From contig NZ_FZOD01000057.1 in assembly GCF_900188345.1 (NCBI RefSeq), positions 1-64,000 on the forward strand: 64,000 bases of DNA. Reading direction: 5' to 3'. How positions within the stretch are numbered: position 1 is the first letter of the stretch; each line of letters opens with the position of its first letter. The notes under the pieces were generated by a model. It worked only from the letters and a program-made list of their open reading frames with translations, was not told the DNA's origin and searched no databases. The position numbers and the translations under genes are program-made. Source of the stretch: Streptosporangium subroseum (GTDB taxonomy: Bacteria > Actinomycetota > Actinomycetes > Streptosporangiales > Streptosporangiaceae). Shown in pieces: positions 42,060 to 49,895 of the stretch.

Positions 42060-42695
42060 GTGGTTGAAGTTGATCTTTCGGGTCCCCGGTTGGCCAACGA
42101 TCTGTTCTTCGTTTTGCACGACGACACAACCGGGCGAATGCGACTGAGTTCCCGGCTCACCGGCCTCGGACTGGCCGCCGCGGTCCTGGGCGAGTTGATG
42201 CTCACCGGGCGGGTCACCGTAGAGCTGACGGACGGATGGGTAGGGCTCGCCCTCGTCGACGCGGCACCGACCGGCGACACGCTCACCCAGACCGCTCTGG
42301 ACCACATCATCGCCGAACCCTCGCATCGCTTCCGGATCTGGCTGCAGTTCCTCGCCCGTACGGCGCACACGGACGTGGCGGCGCGAATGACCGCCGACGG
42401 GCTGTTGCATCCGCCCCGCGGGCGTCTGTCGCGGAGGTGGGCACCGGTCCTCGCGAACACCGCGGCATGGCCCGGCGGGCGTCTCAACCTGGCGATCCAA
42501 CGCCGTCAGCCGCTCGATCTCCAGGACGGCGTGTTGCTGGGACTGCTGGTCGCGACGAGTGGCGGCCAGCTCGTTCTGTGGGATCAGAACCCGACATACC
42601 TATCCGCCTCGACCGCCGCTCTTCCGGCGCCGCTCCAGGAACTGATCGCCCAAACCGAGGCTGCCGTCGGTGACTCCGTCATCAGCCGCAGGTGA
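42060..42695 (+). CDS. GPP34 (GOLPH3/VPS74-like) family protein
   Basis: A 211-residue helical protein of the GPP34 family, common in actinomycetes. The N-terminal core LANDLFFVLHDDTTGRMRLS and ELMLTGRVTVELTDGWVGLA are typical. In eukaryotes the family binds phosphatidylinositol-4-phosphate at the Golgi; the bacterial role is unknown, possibly membrane-associated. GTG start with no ribosome site, behind a promoter, so translation is probably leaderless. The following permease gene starts 32 bp later. Confidence 0.85.
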   Translation: MVEVDLSGPRLANDLFFVLHDDTTGRMRLSSRLTGLGLAAAVLGELMLTGRVTVELTDGWVGLALVDAAPTGDTLTQTALDHIIAEPSHRFRIWLQFLARTAHTDVAARMTADGLLHPPRGRLSRRWAPVLANTAAWPGGRLNLAIQRRQPLDLQDGVLLGLLVATSGGQLVLWDQNPTYLSASTAALPAPLQELIAQTEAAVGDSVISRR

Positions 42696-42727
42696 ACTCA
42701 CCCCCCTCATTTCAAGGAGTTCCCCCG

Positions 42728-44209
42728 ATGTCCCTGACTGAAGAGACAGAAGAGAGAGCCGGCGCCGTCTCGGCGGCGCTGGCCCAGGACCGTCTCGGCA
42801 TACCATCCGTGGTGTTCTTCGTCATCTCGGCGTCGGCGCCGCTGACCGTCATCGCGGGCGTGGTCAGCACCGCCTACGCCGCGACCGGCGTGACCGGCGT
42901 GCCGCTGGCGTTCGTCCTGCTCGGAGCCATCCTCGCCGTCTTCACCGTCGGCTACGTGACGATGGCGCGCCACGTCGTCAACGCCGGGGCGTTCTACGCG
43001 TACACCGCGAAGGGGCTCGGCCGGCCGGCGGGCGTGGCGACCGCATGGGTCGCGCTGCTGGCCTACAACGCGCTCCAGGTGGGCCTCTACGGTCTGATCG
43101 GTTCGGCCGTCGAGCCGCTGCTCTCCGAGTGGTTCGGGATCTCTCCGGCCTGGTGGGTCATCGCGCTGGCCGCCTGGGCGCTGACCGGACTGCTCGGCCT
43201 CATGCGGGTCGACGTGAACGGGAAGGTCCTGGCGGTCCTGCTGCTGACCGAGGTGGCCGTCGTCGTCGTGTTCGACATCGCGAACCTGCTCCACCCGGTC
43301 GCCTCCGGCTACAGCCTTGACGTCTTCGGCCCGTCGAGTTTCTTCGTGCCCGGAATGGGCGCGGTGATCGCGATCTGCATCGCGGCCTTCTCGGGGTTCG
43401 AGTCGTCGGTGGTGTTCTCCGAGGAGACCAAGGACCCGCGGCGCACGGTGCCGATCGCGACCTACATCGCGATCGCGGTCATCTCCGGGCTCTACGCGTT
43501 GTCGTCCTGGGCGATGACGGTGCCGGTCGGCTCGGACAAGATCGTCGCGACCTCACGCGAGCAGGGCCCGGGTCTTCTCTTCAACCTGGCGGGGCAGCAC
43601 CTGGGGGCGACCATCGCCACCATCGGCTCCGTCCTCTTCGCGACGAGCATCATCGCGGCGCTGATCGCCTTCCACAACACGATCTCCCGCTACATCTTCG
43701 CCCTCGGCAGGGAAAGGGTCCTGCCCGCGGCCTTCGGCCGAACCTCCCCGCGGACCGGCGCCCCGGTCAACGGCTCGGTGGCGCAGAGCGTCGTCGGGCT
43801 GGCCGTGATCGTCATATGCGTGGTCTTCGGCCTGGACCCGCTCGTCCAGCTGTTCTTCACCGTCGGATCGTTCGGCGGCCTGGGGGTGCTGCTGATGCTG
43901 GCCGCCACCTCGGTCGCGGTGCTGGCCTTCTTCTCCAAGAACCCCGGTCTGGAAAACGCCTGGCGGATCCGGATCGCCCCGGGCATCGCCGCGGTCCTGC
44001 TGGTCGTCGTCCTCGGATTCGCCCTGGTCAACTTCGACACCGTTCTCGGCGTGGCCCCCGACTCCCTGCTCCGCTGGGTGCTGCCCGCCGTCTACTTCAT
44101 CGCCATAGGGCTCGGCGTCGCATGGGCGCTGGCCCTGCGGGCCAACCGGCCCGAGGTCTACGCCAACATCGGCCTGGGTGCCGAGGCGGCCGTCGGGGAG
44201 AGCAAATGA
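42728..44209 (+). CDS. APC family amino acid permease
   Basis: A 493-residue membrane transporter with about 12 helices. The first helix region (GIPSVVFFVISASAPLTVIA) and IAAFSGFESSVVFSEETKDP are APC signatures. AAGGAG stands before the ATG at 42728. ATGA overlap with the next gene, an acetyltransferase, indicates one transcript. Substrate (amino acid or amine) not determined; the downstream acetyltransferase might act on the same compound. Confidence 0.88.
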   Translation: MSLTEETEERAGAVSAALAQDRLGIPSVVFFVISASAPLTVIAGVVSTAYAATGVTGVPLAFVLLGAILAVFTVGYVTMARHVVNAGAFYAYTAKGLGRPAGVATAWVALLAYNALQVGLYGLIGSAVEPLLSEWFGISPAWWVIALAAWALTGLLGLMRVDVNGKVLAVLLLTEVAVVVVFDIANLLHPVASGYSLDVFGPSSFFVPGMGAVIAICIAAFSGFESSVVFSEETKDPRRTVPIATYIAIAVISGLYALSSWAMTVPVGSDKIVATSREQGPGLLFNLAGQHLGATIATIGSVLFATSIIAALIAFHNTISRYIFALGRERVLPAAFGRTSPRTGAPVNGSVAQSVVGLAVIVICVVFGLDPLVQLFFTVGSFGGLGVLLMLAATSVAVLAFFSKNPGLENAWRIRIAPGIAAVLLVVVLGFALVNFDTVLGVAPDSLLRWVLPAVYFIAIGLGVAWALALRANRPEVYANIGLGAEAAVGESK

Positions 44210-44799
44210 CCGAGATCATCCGTATCCAGGACGCCCCCGGAGCCGCCGAGGAGATCGGCGGGATCATCGGCGTCTCGTTCCACGACCTGGAGGTCTCGGC
44301 CTGGATCGTCCCCCCGGACGACGACCGCCGCCGGGTGATGCCTCCCTTCTTCTCCATGCTCACCGAGCACGCCTTCACGTACGGGGAGGTCTACGCGACG
44401 GTGGACATGTCCGCCGTCGCGGTGTGGTTCCACAACGACGTCGCGCCGCTTCCCGACGTCCCCGACCAGGCCGCCCGCGTGGAGGCGTTCGCCGGCCCCC
44501 ACGCGGAGCGCTTCGGACTGCTGGGTGAGTCGATGGACAAGCATCACCCGCACGACCCGCACCACTATCTGTCGCTCCTCGCCGTACTGCCGGATCGGCA
44601 GGGGCAGGGGCTGGGAAGCCTCCTGCTGGAGGATCACCACCGCAGGCTCGCGGAGACGGGGGTCGCCGCGTACCTGGAGGCCGCCAACGCTCGCAGCCGT
44701 GAGCTCTACCTGCGCCATGGTTACCGGGATCTCGGCGACCCGATGATCCTGCCCGACGGCCCGCCGATGTTCCCGATGTGGCGCCCGTCGAATCCCTGA
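44206..44799 (+). CDS. GNAT family N-acetyltransferase
   Basis: A 197-residue acetyl-CoA-dependent transferase. The acetyl-CoA loop is LLAVLPDRQGQGLGSLLLED (Q/R-x-x-G-x-G/A motif), followed by YLEAANARSRELYLRHGYRD. It overlaps the permease gene (ATGA). Substrate unknown. Followed by about 220 bp of AT-rich DNA without a gene. Confidence 0.88.
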   Translation: MTEIIRIQDAPGAAEEIGGIIGVSFHDLEVSAWIVPPDDDRRRVMPPFFSMLTEHAFTYGEVYATVDMSAVAVWFHNDVAPLPDVPDQAARVEAFAGPHAERFGLLGESMDKHHPHDPHHYLSLLAVLPDRQGQGLGSLLLEDHHRRLAETGVAAYLEAANARSRELYLRHGYRDLGDPMILPDGPPMFPMWRPSNP

Positions 44800-45022
44800 T
44801 CGGAGCAGTCCGGCACCTATGTCCTGAATAGCGATGGTTCACCGCCGGGTCATCGGTTTCAGTACGCGTCATGCGCGCGGCCCCAGCATTCCCAGGGCCG
44901 CGCGCATGATTAATGTTCGGGACATTTCGCGGATTAAACGACCATAAAAGGCTCATTTAATATAATTAAGAATTGAGCGCACGATAGCGGTTGAAAACGG
45001 ATTATTTGGTGGCGAGGTGGTG

Positions 45023-45433
45023 TCACGAGCCGGGCTTGATCTCCGTGCCCTGGGCGGAGACGAGGCGCCATCCCGCGATGGAGTCGGCGGCGAAGACGTG
45101 GGTGTACCGGCTGCCGGCGGTGAAGGCGGTGCCGTCGGCGTTGGTGAAGTTCATGCTGGTCCGCCCGACGACGATGCCGACGTCTCCGACGCGGCGGACG
45201 ACGGCCTCGTCCGGGAAGGACCGTACGGCCGGAAACCGGAGGGTTCCCGATGACATCAGGCCGAGCAGATCGGCTCTGGTCGCGACCGCGCCGTTGTCGA
45301 TGGCGACCATGATGAAGTCGTCTGCCAGCAGGTCGTCCAGGCGGGCGACGTCGGCGGCGACCAAGGCGTCGAAGAAGCGCCGGTCGTGGTCGAGCAGGAG
45401 TGTGCGGTCGTCAGGGTCGGTCAGGATGGTCAT
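45023..45433 (-). CDS. SnoaL-like/NTF2-fold (DUF4440) protein
   Basis: A 136-residue protein of the NTF2-like fold: LLLDHDRRFFDALVAADVAR, DLLADDFIMVAIDNGAVATR and VHVFAAD-type closing strands (RYTHVFAADSIAGWRLVSAQ). Such proteins are small isomerases, lyases or ligand binders. The frame opens five codons earlier with GTG; the ATG at 45433 has GGAACGGA in front. Single gene, role unknown. Confidence 0.78.
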   Translation of the reverse strand: MTILTDPDDRTLLLDHDRRFFDALVAADVARLDDLLADDFIMVAIDNGAVATRADLLGLMSSGTLRFPAVRSFPDEAVVRRVGDVGIVVGRTSMNFTNADGTAFTAGSRYTHVFAADSIAGWRLVSAQGTEIKPGS

Positions 45434-45543
45434 CGGCGTCCGTTCCACGGTGCGGGGACTGTGATGCTAAACCTTGACGCCGATGACAATGTCAAGGGAG
45501 AGCTCCCGACCGGCACGCCGAGGGCACGGCCCGTCGCGGGTGT

Positions 45544-46020
45544 TCAGAGGGTGCCGACGAACAGCTCGGCCTCGCGCTGGCCCATGCCGGTCTCGCCGCG
45601 TACCAGGTGGATCGCCTGCTCGACGCGGTCGGCGGCCTTGAGCTCTCGCACGCGGGTGGCCAGGTCGGGACCGGTGGCGACACCGGTGTGCGACAGGGCC
45701 ACGGGGGAGGGCCGGAACCGGGCCAGCGCCGGATGAGCCCACATGGGGTGCCCCATGGCCACGGCGTCGACGACCTTCTTGGCCTCGGCCAGGCTGAGCC
45801 CGGTGTGCCGGCGCAGCTCCTTGATCGCATGGACCTTGCGTCCCTGATGCGTCAGCTGCGTGACGAGCCCCTGCAGGTCCTGGGGCGCCAGGGGGGTCGG
45901 CGGTGGGACGGACGCCCCGCCTCCCTTCCGGACGGCCACGACGATGCCGAGGACGATCACCAGGATCACCACGAGCGGGATGGCGATGATGAGCAGCTCG
46001 GTGGGTCCGATGTTCGGCAT
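45544..46020 (-). CDS. Membrane-anchored ribosomal L7/L12 C-terminal-like protein
   Basis: A 158-residue protein: one N-terminal membrane helix (LLIIAIPLVVILVIVLGIVV), a short linker, then a region like the L7/L12 C-terminal domain (KVHAIKELRRHTGLSLAEAK with KVVDAVAMGHP) and a second weaker copy (ADRVEQAIHLVRGETGMGQR). The ATG at 46020 is preferred over the longer frame: a TGTACA/TACGAT promoter ends 7 nt before it, giving a leaderless transcript. L7/L12-like domains outside the ribosome are often protein-binding; the function here is unknown. Confidence 0.75.
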   Translation of the reverse strand: MPNIGPTELLIIAIPLVVILVIVLGIVVAVRKGGGASVPPPTPLAPQDLQGLVTQLTHQGRKVHAIKELRRHTGLSLAEAKKVVDAVAMGHPMWAHPALARFRPSPVALSHTGVATGPDLATRVRELKAADRVEQAIHLVRGETGMGQREAELFVGTL

Positions 46021-46122
46021 AGGCCGCATCGTATGTCGGGTCCGCGGAGCTGTACAGGAGCCGTTCGGCCGTTCGTGCGGTCGTTCTGCGACGCCCGGCG
46101 CCGGGCTCGGAGACGGACGGGC

Positions 46123-46154
46123 AAGGGCAGGTGCCGCCGGCGGCACCTGCCCTT
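46123..46154. terminator. 32-bp perfect palindrome
   Basis: AAGGGCAGGTGCCGCC followed directly by GGCGGCACCTGCCCTT makes a 16-bp perfect stem 13 bp after the stop of the small helical protein gene. It likely separates that gene from the L7/L12-like gene downstream on the same strand. Confidence 0.75.
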
Positions 46155-46167
46155 GTCAAAAGTCGTG

Positions 46168-46392
46168 TTACTTGCCGGCCTCGGCGAGGTCGACGATCGC
46201 GGCCGCGGCCCGGAAGTACTTGTTACGGCCCAGGTCGCGGACGGTCTTGACGCCGAACGCCTTGGCCAGCGCCTCGGCATCGGCCTCGCTCACTCCGGCG
46301 AGCGCACCGACCGGCGCGTCGGGGAGCTGCTCCAGCGGGGTCTCCTCGTATGCCTTGACGAGCAGCTTGTCCAGGTTGGCGGCAACCGCCAT
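46168..46392 (-). CDS. Small helical (helix-hairpin-helix-like) protein
   Basis: A 74-residue protein, mostly helical. The stretch GALAGVSEADAEALAKAFGV followed by KTVRDLGRNKYFRAAAAIVD has the hairpin spacing of HhH nucleic-acid or protein-binding folds. GGAGGTG lies at ideal distance before the ATG at 46392, so the nine extra upstream codons are excluded. I recognise no named family, but the good ribosome site and its own terminator argue for a real, well-expressed gene. Divergent from the ECF sigma gene. Confidence 0.75.
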   Translation of the reverse strand: MAVAANLDKLLVKAYEETPLEQLPDAPVGALAGVSEADAEALAKAFGVKTVRDLGRNKYFRAAAAIVDLAEAGK

Positions 46393-46576
46393 CGTGCACC
46401 TCCATATGTTTACAAACAACGATGAAGACCACTTAACGCGGCTTCGTGATCATCCTTCCAGACTTGCCGTCTGCCGGAGCCGGTAAGAGCGTGAACTCGA
46501 TCGGTCGCTTCGGGTGAGTAGGGATGACCGTGCCCCCCGCCTCGTGAGGACAGAGGCCCGATGAGCGGAGCCACGT

Positions 46577-47188
46577 TTGATCGCCGATGCACAGCGCGCC
46601 GAGACATCGGACCGCACCGACGACGCGGAGCTGATCCGAAGGTCCCGTGACGAACCCGGCGTGTTCGCCGCCCTGTTCGACCGCCACGCGCCGGAGCTCC
46701 ACCGATACGTCACCCGCAGACTGGGCGACTCCATGGCCGACGACATCGTCGCCGACACCTTCCTCGCCGCCTTCGGAAAACGCGGGCGCTACGACGCGAC
46801 CCGCCCGGACGCCCGGCCCTGGCTGTACGGCATCGCCGCCAACCTCATCGGCAAGCACCGCCGTACGGAGGTCCGCTCCTATCGGGCACTGGCCAGGACC
46901 GGCGTGGACGAGGTGGCCGAGAGTTACGCCGACCGCGTGGACGCAGAGGTCACCGCCTCGGCCGCGCACCGGGAACTGGCGAGCGCGCTCGCGACGCTGT
47001 CGGGGGGCGATCGCGACGTGCTGCTGCTGATCGCGTGGGCCGACCTCAGCTACGACGAGGTCGCCCACGCCCTGGGCATTCCCGTCGGCACGGTGCGCTC
47101 ACGACTCCACCGGGCCAGGAAGAAAACCCGTGCCGCGCTCGGCGGTGCCGACCCCACCGCGATCCAAGAGGAGGCCGACCGTGGATGA
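46577..47188 (+). CDS. ECF RNA polymerase sigma factor
   Basis: A 203-residue sigma-70 group 4 protein. Region 2 covers ALFDRHAPELHRYVTRRLGD and MADDIVADTFLAAFGKRGRY; region 4 is LSYDEVAHALGIPVGTVRSR followed by LHRARKK. TTG start at 46577 with GGAG 6 nt upstream. It overlaps the next gene by 8 bp; that gene encodes a membrane protein of the CU044_5270 family, regularly paired with such sigma factors. Together they form a probable membrane-signal-to-transcription pair; the target promoters are unknown. Confidence 0.92.
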   Translation: MIADAQRAETSDRTDDAELIRRSRDEPGVFAALFDRHAPELHRYVTRRLGDSMADDIVADTFLAAFGKRGRYDATRPDARPWLYGIAANLIGKHRRTEVRSYRALARTGVDEVAESYADRVDAEVTASAAHRELASALATLSGGDRDVLLLIAWADLSYDEVAHALGIPVGTVRSRLHRARKKTRAALGGADPTAIQEEADRG

Positions 47189-48167
47189 CCTGACCGCGCT
47201 CCGCGAGCTACGCGCCGACGCGCCCGAGCCGGACGCCGGACGGCTCGCTGCCGCCCGCGCCCGCCTGGTGACCGGAACGGACCGCGCCGCCAACCGGCGA
47301 GGGTTCCTTTCCCTCGGACGTCCCATGGTGCTCGCCGGGGCCTTCGGCCTCGTGGCGGCCCTCGTGCTGACGCTCGTCCAGATCGACCGGACCGGCGGGA
47401 TCGGGGACACGTCCCCATCGAAGGCGGCGCGGTACGCCAGCGCGTCGGAGGTGTTCGCGCAGGCGGCCCTCGTCGCCGAGGCGCGCTCGACGGACGCGTC
47501 CCCGCGTCCGGACCAGTGGCAGTACCGCAAGTCGCTCACCCGGCAGCCCGATGAGGGTTCGGGTGCCGGCGACACCATGGAGGAGTGGATCCGCTACGAC
47601 GGGAAGCAGACCGCCGGCTACGACGACGGGCGGCTGCGGATCCGTGACGTCCCGCCGGATCCCGGCGACGACGACCTCTCGCCCCAGCGGTACGCCGGAA
47701 AGCTCCGCGAGCTGCCCACCGACCCCGACAAGCTCCTCGCGCACGTCCGGGGGGACGGGCACTGGATCGACCTGCCGGTCGGGGAGGGGGCGACAGGCGC
47801 GCGGGAGGATCCCGACGCGCGCGCCTTCCGGGTGATCTCCGTTTACCTGGAGCAGCAGGCGATCATGCCTCCGAAGCTGGAGGCGGCGATGTACCGCGCG
47901 CTGGGGAAGATCCCCGGGGTCGGCGTCGAGGTGGGCGTCGAGGACGCCGCGGGACGCAAGGGCCTTGGGATCTTCCGGGAGGCCGGCGGCCTGGACACGC
48001 GGCGATATCTCATCCTCGAGCCGGAGACCTTCCGCTACCTCGGCACGCGGGTGCTGTGGCTGCGCGATGAGATGTCTGGATCGGACCTGATGTTCCGGGC
48101 GGGAAGCGTCTACTCCAGCGCCGAGCTGGCCTCGGGCATCGTGGAGAAGGCCGGGCAGCGCCGGTAG
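47181..48167 (+). CDS. CU044_5270 family membrane protein, sigma-factor partner
   Basis: A 328-residue protein with a short cytoplasmic N-terminus (about 45 residues), one membrane helix (PMVLAGAFGLVAALVLTLVQ) and an exterior beta-rich domain of about 250 residues. It starts with GTG inside the sigma gene (GAGGAGG in front). It takes the place of an anti-sigma factor in the operon but lacks a zinc-binding anti-sigma motif, so whether it holds the sigma factor is unproven. Confidence 0.82.
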   Translation: MDDLTALRELRADAPEPDAGRLAAARARLVTGTDRAANRRGFLSLGRPMVLAGAFGLVAALVLTLVQIDRTGGIGDTSPSKAARYASASEVFAQAALVAEARSTDASPRPDQWQYRKSLTRQPDEGSGAGDTMEEWIRYDGKQTAGYDDGRLRIRDVPPDPGDDDLSPQRYAGKLRELPTDPDKLLAHVRGDGHWIDLPVGEGATGAREDPDARAFRVISVYLEQQAIMPPKLEAAMYRALGKIPGVGVEVGVEDAAGRKGLGIFREAGGLDTRRYLILEPETFRYLGTRVLWLRDEMSGSDLMFRAGSVYSSAELASGIVEKAGQRR

Positions 48168-48169
48168 CG

Positions 48170-48197
48170 ACCGGCCGGTGAGCGCCCACCGGCCGGT
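48170..48197. terminator. Hairpin after the sigma factor operon
   Basis: ACCGGCCGGTG (48170-48180) pairs with CACCGGCCGGT (48187-48197), starting 2 nt after the CU044_5270 stop and followed by TCTGT. Likely terminator. Confidence 0.65.
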
Positions 48198-48341
48198 TCT
48201 GTCAGCCGGTGGGCCCGATGCCACCACGGCGCCGGCGGACGCCCGGCGGCGAAGAAGGGGCCTTCTGGGCGATGCCGCAGCCGGTGTCGCACCGAGGCAC
48301 CTTGCCGATTCGGAGCCCGGGAGCCGTCCGGAGGCCGTTTG

Positions 48342-48403
48342 TGCAATGAAAGGTTGCGCTAACGTGATGTGCCGCATATGCTGAGGTGCAACCGTTGGTT
48401 GCA
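48342..48403 (+). promoter_or_regulatory. Promoter with two ArsR-type operators
   Basis: TTGCGC (48354-48359) and TATGCT (48377-48382) with a 17-bp spacer form the promoter. TGCAATGAAAGGTTGCG (48342-48358) overlaps the -35, and the perfect palindrome TGCAACC-GTT-GGTTGCA (48387-48403) follows the -10. Both have the same 7+3+7 layout with centres 45 bp apart, suggesting co-operative binding by the ArsR protein encoded in the operon. Confidence 0.75.
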
Positions 48404-48422
48404 TTGAGGTCAGGAGGGTCAC

Positions 48423-48884
48423 ATGGAGTACGGAAGCATCGAGCGGGAGGTCCGCATCGACGCCACCCCCGAGGTGGTCTACGAGGTGATCAGCTCTCCC
48501 GAGCACCTGCGCGAGTGGTGGCCCGACGACGCCGAGCTCGACCCGGTCCCCGGCGCCACCGGCGCGATCACATTCGGCGACCCGACGGCGCCCGACGCGA
48601 CGATCGTGCCGCTCACCGTCGTGGAGGCCGACCCGCCCCGCCGGTTCGCGTTCCGCTGGGCGTACGACGAGGGCCCGCCCACCGAGACGAACTCGTTCCT
48701 GGTGACCTTCGACCTCGTTCCGTCCGGCGACGGCACGCTGCTGCGCTTTGAGGAGACCGGCTTCCGCGAGCGCGGGTGGGAGGCCGCCGTGCTGGAGGAG
48801 GCCTACCTCGACCACGTCCGCGGCTGGGACCTCTTCCTCCCGCGCCTCGTCACGTATGCCAACAGGCTGGTCACGCGGCCGTGA
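48423..48884 (+). CDS. SRPBCC (AHSA1-like) protein
   Basis: A 153-residue START-like fold protein: REVRIDATPEVVYEVISSPE, then HLREWWPDDAELDPVPGATG and the closing GWEAAVLEEAYLDHVRGWDL are typical AHSA1-type features. AGGAGGG precedes the ATG. It overlaps the ArsR gene by 4 bp (GTGA). SRPBCC-ArsR pairs are common in actinobacteria; the SRPBCC protein may bind a small hydrophobic ligand. Confidence 0.87.
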   Translation: MEYGSIEREVRIDATPEVVYEVISSPEHLREWWPDDAELDPVPGATGAITFGDPTAPDATIVPLTVVEADPPRRFAFRWAYDEGPPTETNSFLVTFDLVPSGDGTLLRFEETGFRERGWEAAVLEEAYLDHVRGWDLFLPRLVTYANRLVTRP

Positions 48885-49219
48885 GCACCGCGATCGACGA
48901 CGACCTCTGGTCCGCGGTCGGCGACCCGACCCGCCGACGGATGCTCGACCTGCTCCTCGCCGACGGAGGCGGTACGGCGACCACGCTCAGCGAGCGGCTG
49001 CCCATCACCCGGCAGGCGGTCGCCAAGCACCTCGCCGTGCTGAACCGCGTCGGCCTGGTGCACGTGACGCCGGCGGGGCGCGAGCGCCGCTACGAGGTGG
49101 ACGAGGCCCAGCTCGCCCGTGCGGTCGCCCAGCTGGCCGCGGTCGGCGAGGCCTGGGACGCCCGGCTGCAGCGGATCAAGCGGATCGCCGAGCGGATCCA
49201 GGGCGGCAAGCCGGGCTGA
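48881..49219 (+). CDS. ArsR family transcriptional regulator
   Basis: A 112-residue winged-helix protein (LWSAVGDPTRRRMLDLLLAD, LPITRQAVAKHLAVLNRVGL). It lacks the Cys set of metal sensors and belongs to the SRPBCC-associated ArsR group. It should bind the double operator at 48342-48403 and so autoregulate. A second SRPBCC gene follows 103 bp later. Confidence 0.9.
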   Translation: MSTAIDDDLWSAVGDPTRRRMLDLLLADGGGTATTLSERLPITRQAVAKHLAVLNRVGLVHVTPAGRERRYEVDEAQLARAVAQLAAVGEAWDARLQRIKRIAERIQGGKPG

Positions 49220-49322
49220 CCGCACCCGCACACCTGCAACGCGCCGCCACGTCCGTGGCGGCGCCGTACGACCGCGCCCTGAAGCGGGCGCGCGCACCCG
49301 GAAACCGAGGATCCGATCACTC

Positions 49323-49808
49323 ATGACGACACAATCACCGGACAGCCACGAAATGAGCACGGCAAGCACCGGGCGCGGCTACTCGACGTCGTACACGGTC
49401 GAGCAGTCACCGGAGGAGGTCTTCGCCGCCATCCTGAACGTCGCCGCCTGGTGGACGGGCCAGATCGAGGGGCGTGCCGACGAGCTGGGCGCCGGGTTCA
49501 CCTACCGGCACCCTCCCCAGCACTACAGTCTCCAGCGCGTGGTCGAGCTCGAGCCGGGCCGCCGCGTGGTCTGGCGGGTCACCGACAGCCACCTGTCCTT
49601 CATCCCGGAGCCGGGTGAGTGGACCGGAACCGAGATCGTGTTCGACGTCGTCCCCGCGGCCGGCGGCACCGAGCTGCGGTTCGTCCACGTCGGCCTGGTG
49701 CCGGACGTCGAGTGCTTCGGCGCGTGCTCCACGGCCTGGCTGCACTACGTCAACGGCAGCCTGCGCAGCCTGATCACCACGGGAGATGGCCTGCCCGACC
49801 CGTGGTGA
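49323..49808 (+). CDS. SRPBCC family protein (second copy)
   Basis: A 161-residue START-like protein: STSYTVEQSPEEVFAAILNV, AAWWTGQIEGRADELGAGFT and the closing FGACSTAWLHYVNGSLRSLI. It is only distantly similar to the SRPBCC protein two genes upstream. The ribosome site is weak (GAGGA, about 10 nt away). Probably in the same operon. Confidence 0.82.
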   Translation: MTTQSPDSHEMSTASTGRGYSTSYTVEQSPEEVFAAILNVAAWWTGQIEGRADELGAGFTYRHPPQHYSLQRVVELEPGRRVVWRVTDSHLSFIPEPGEWTGTEIVFDVVPAAGGTELRFVHVGLVPDVECFGACSTAWLHYVNGSLRSLITTGDGLPDPW

Positions 49809-49895
49809 CCGGCGGGCGCCCCGCCGAAGGGCGGTCTCCCTGTCCCGCCGCAACACAAGAATGGCTGAAGCGGCGCCCAGGGCGAGGGCCCGGTC

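Noticed and set aside
44800..45022. Small gene or riboswitch in the AT-rich gap after the acetyltransferase gene
   Set aside because: No open frame with a ribosome site and no recognisable RNA motif; probably only promoter or terminator DNA.
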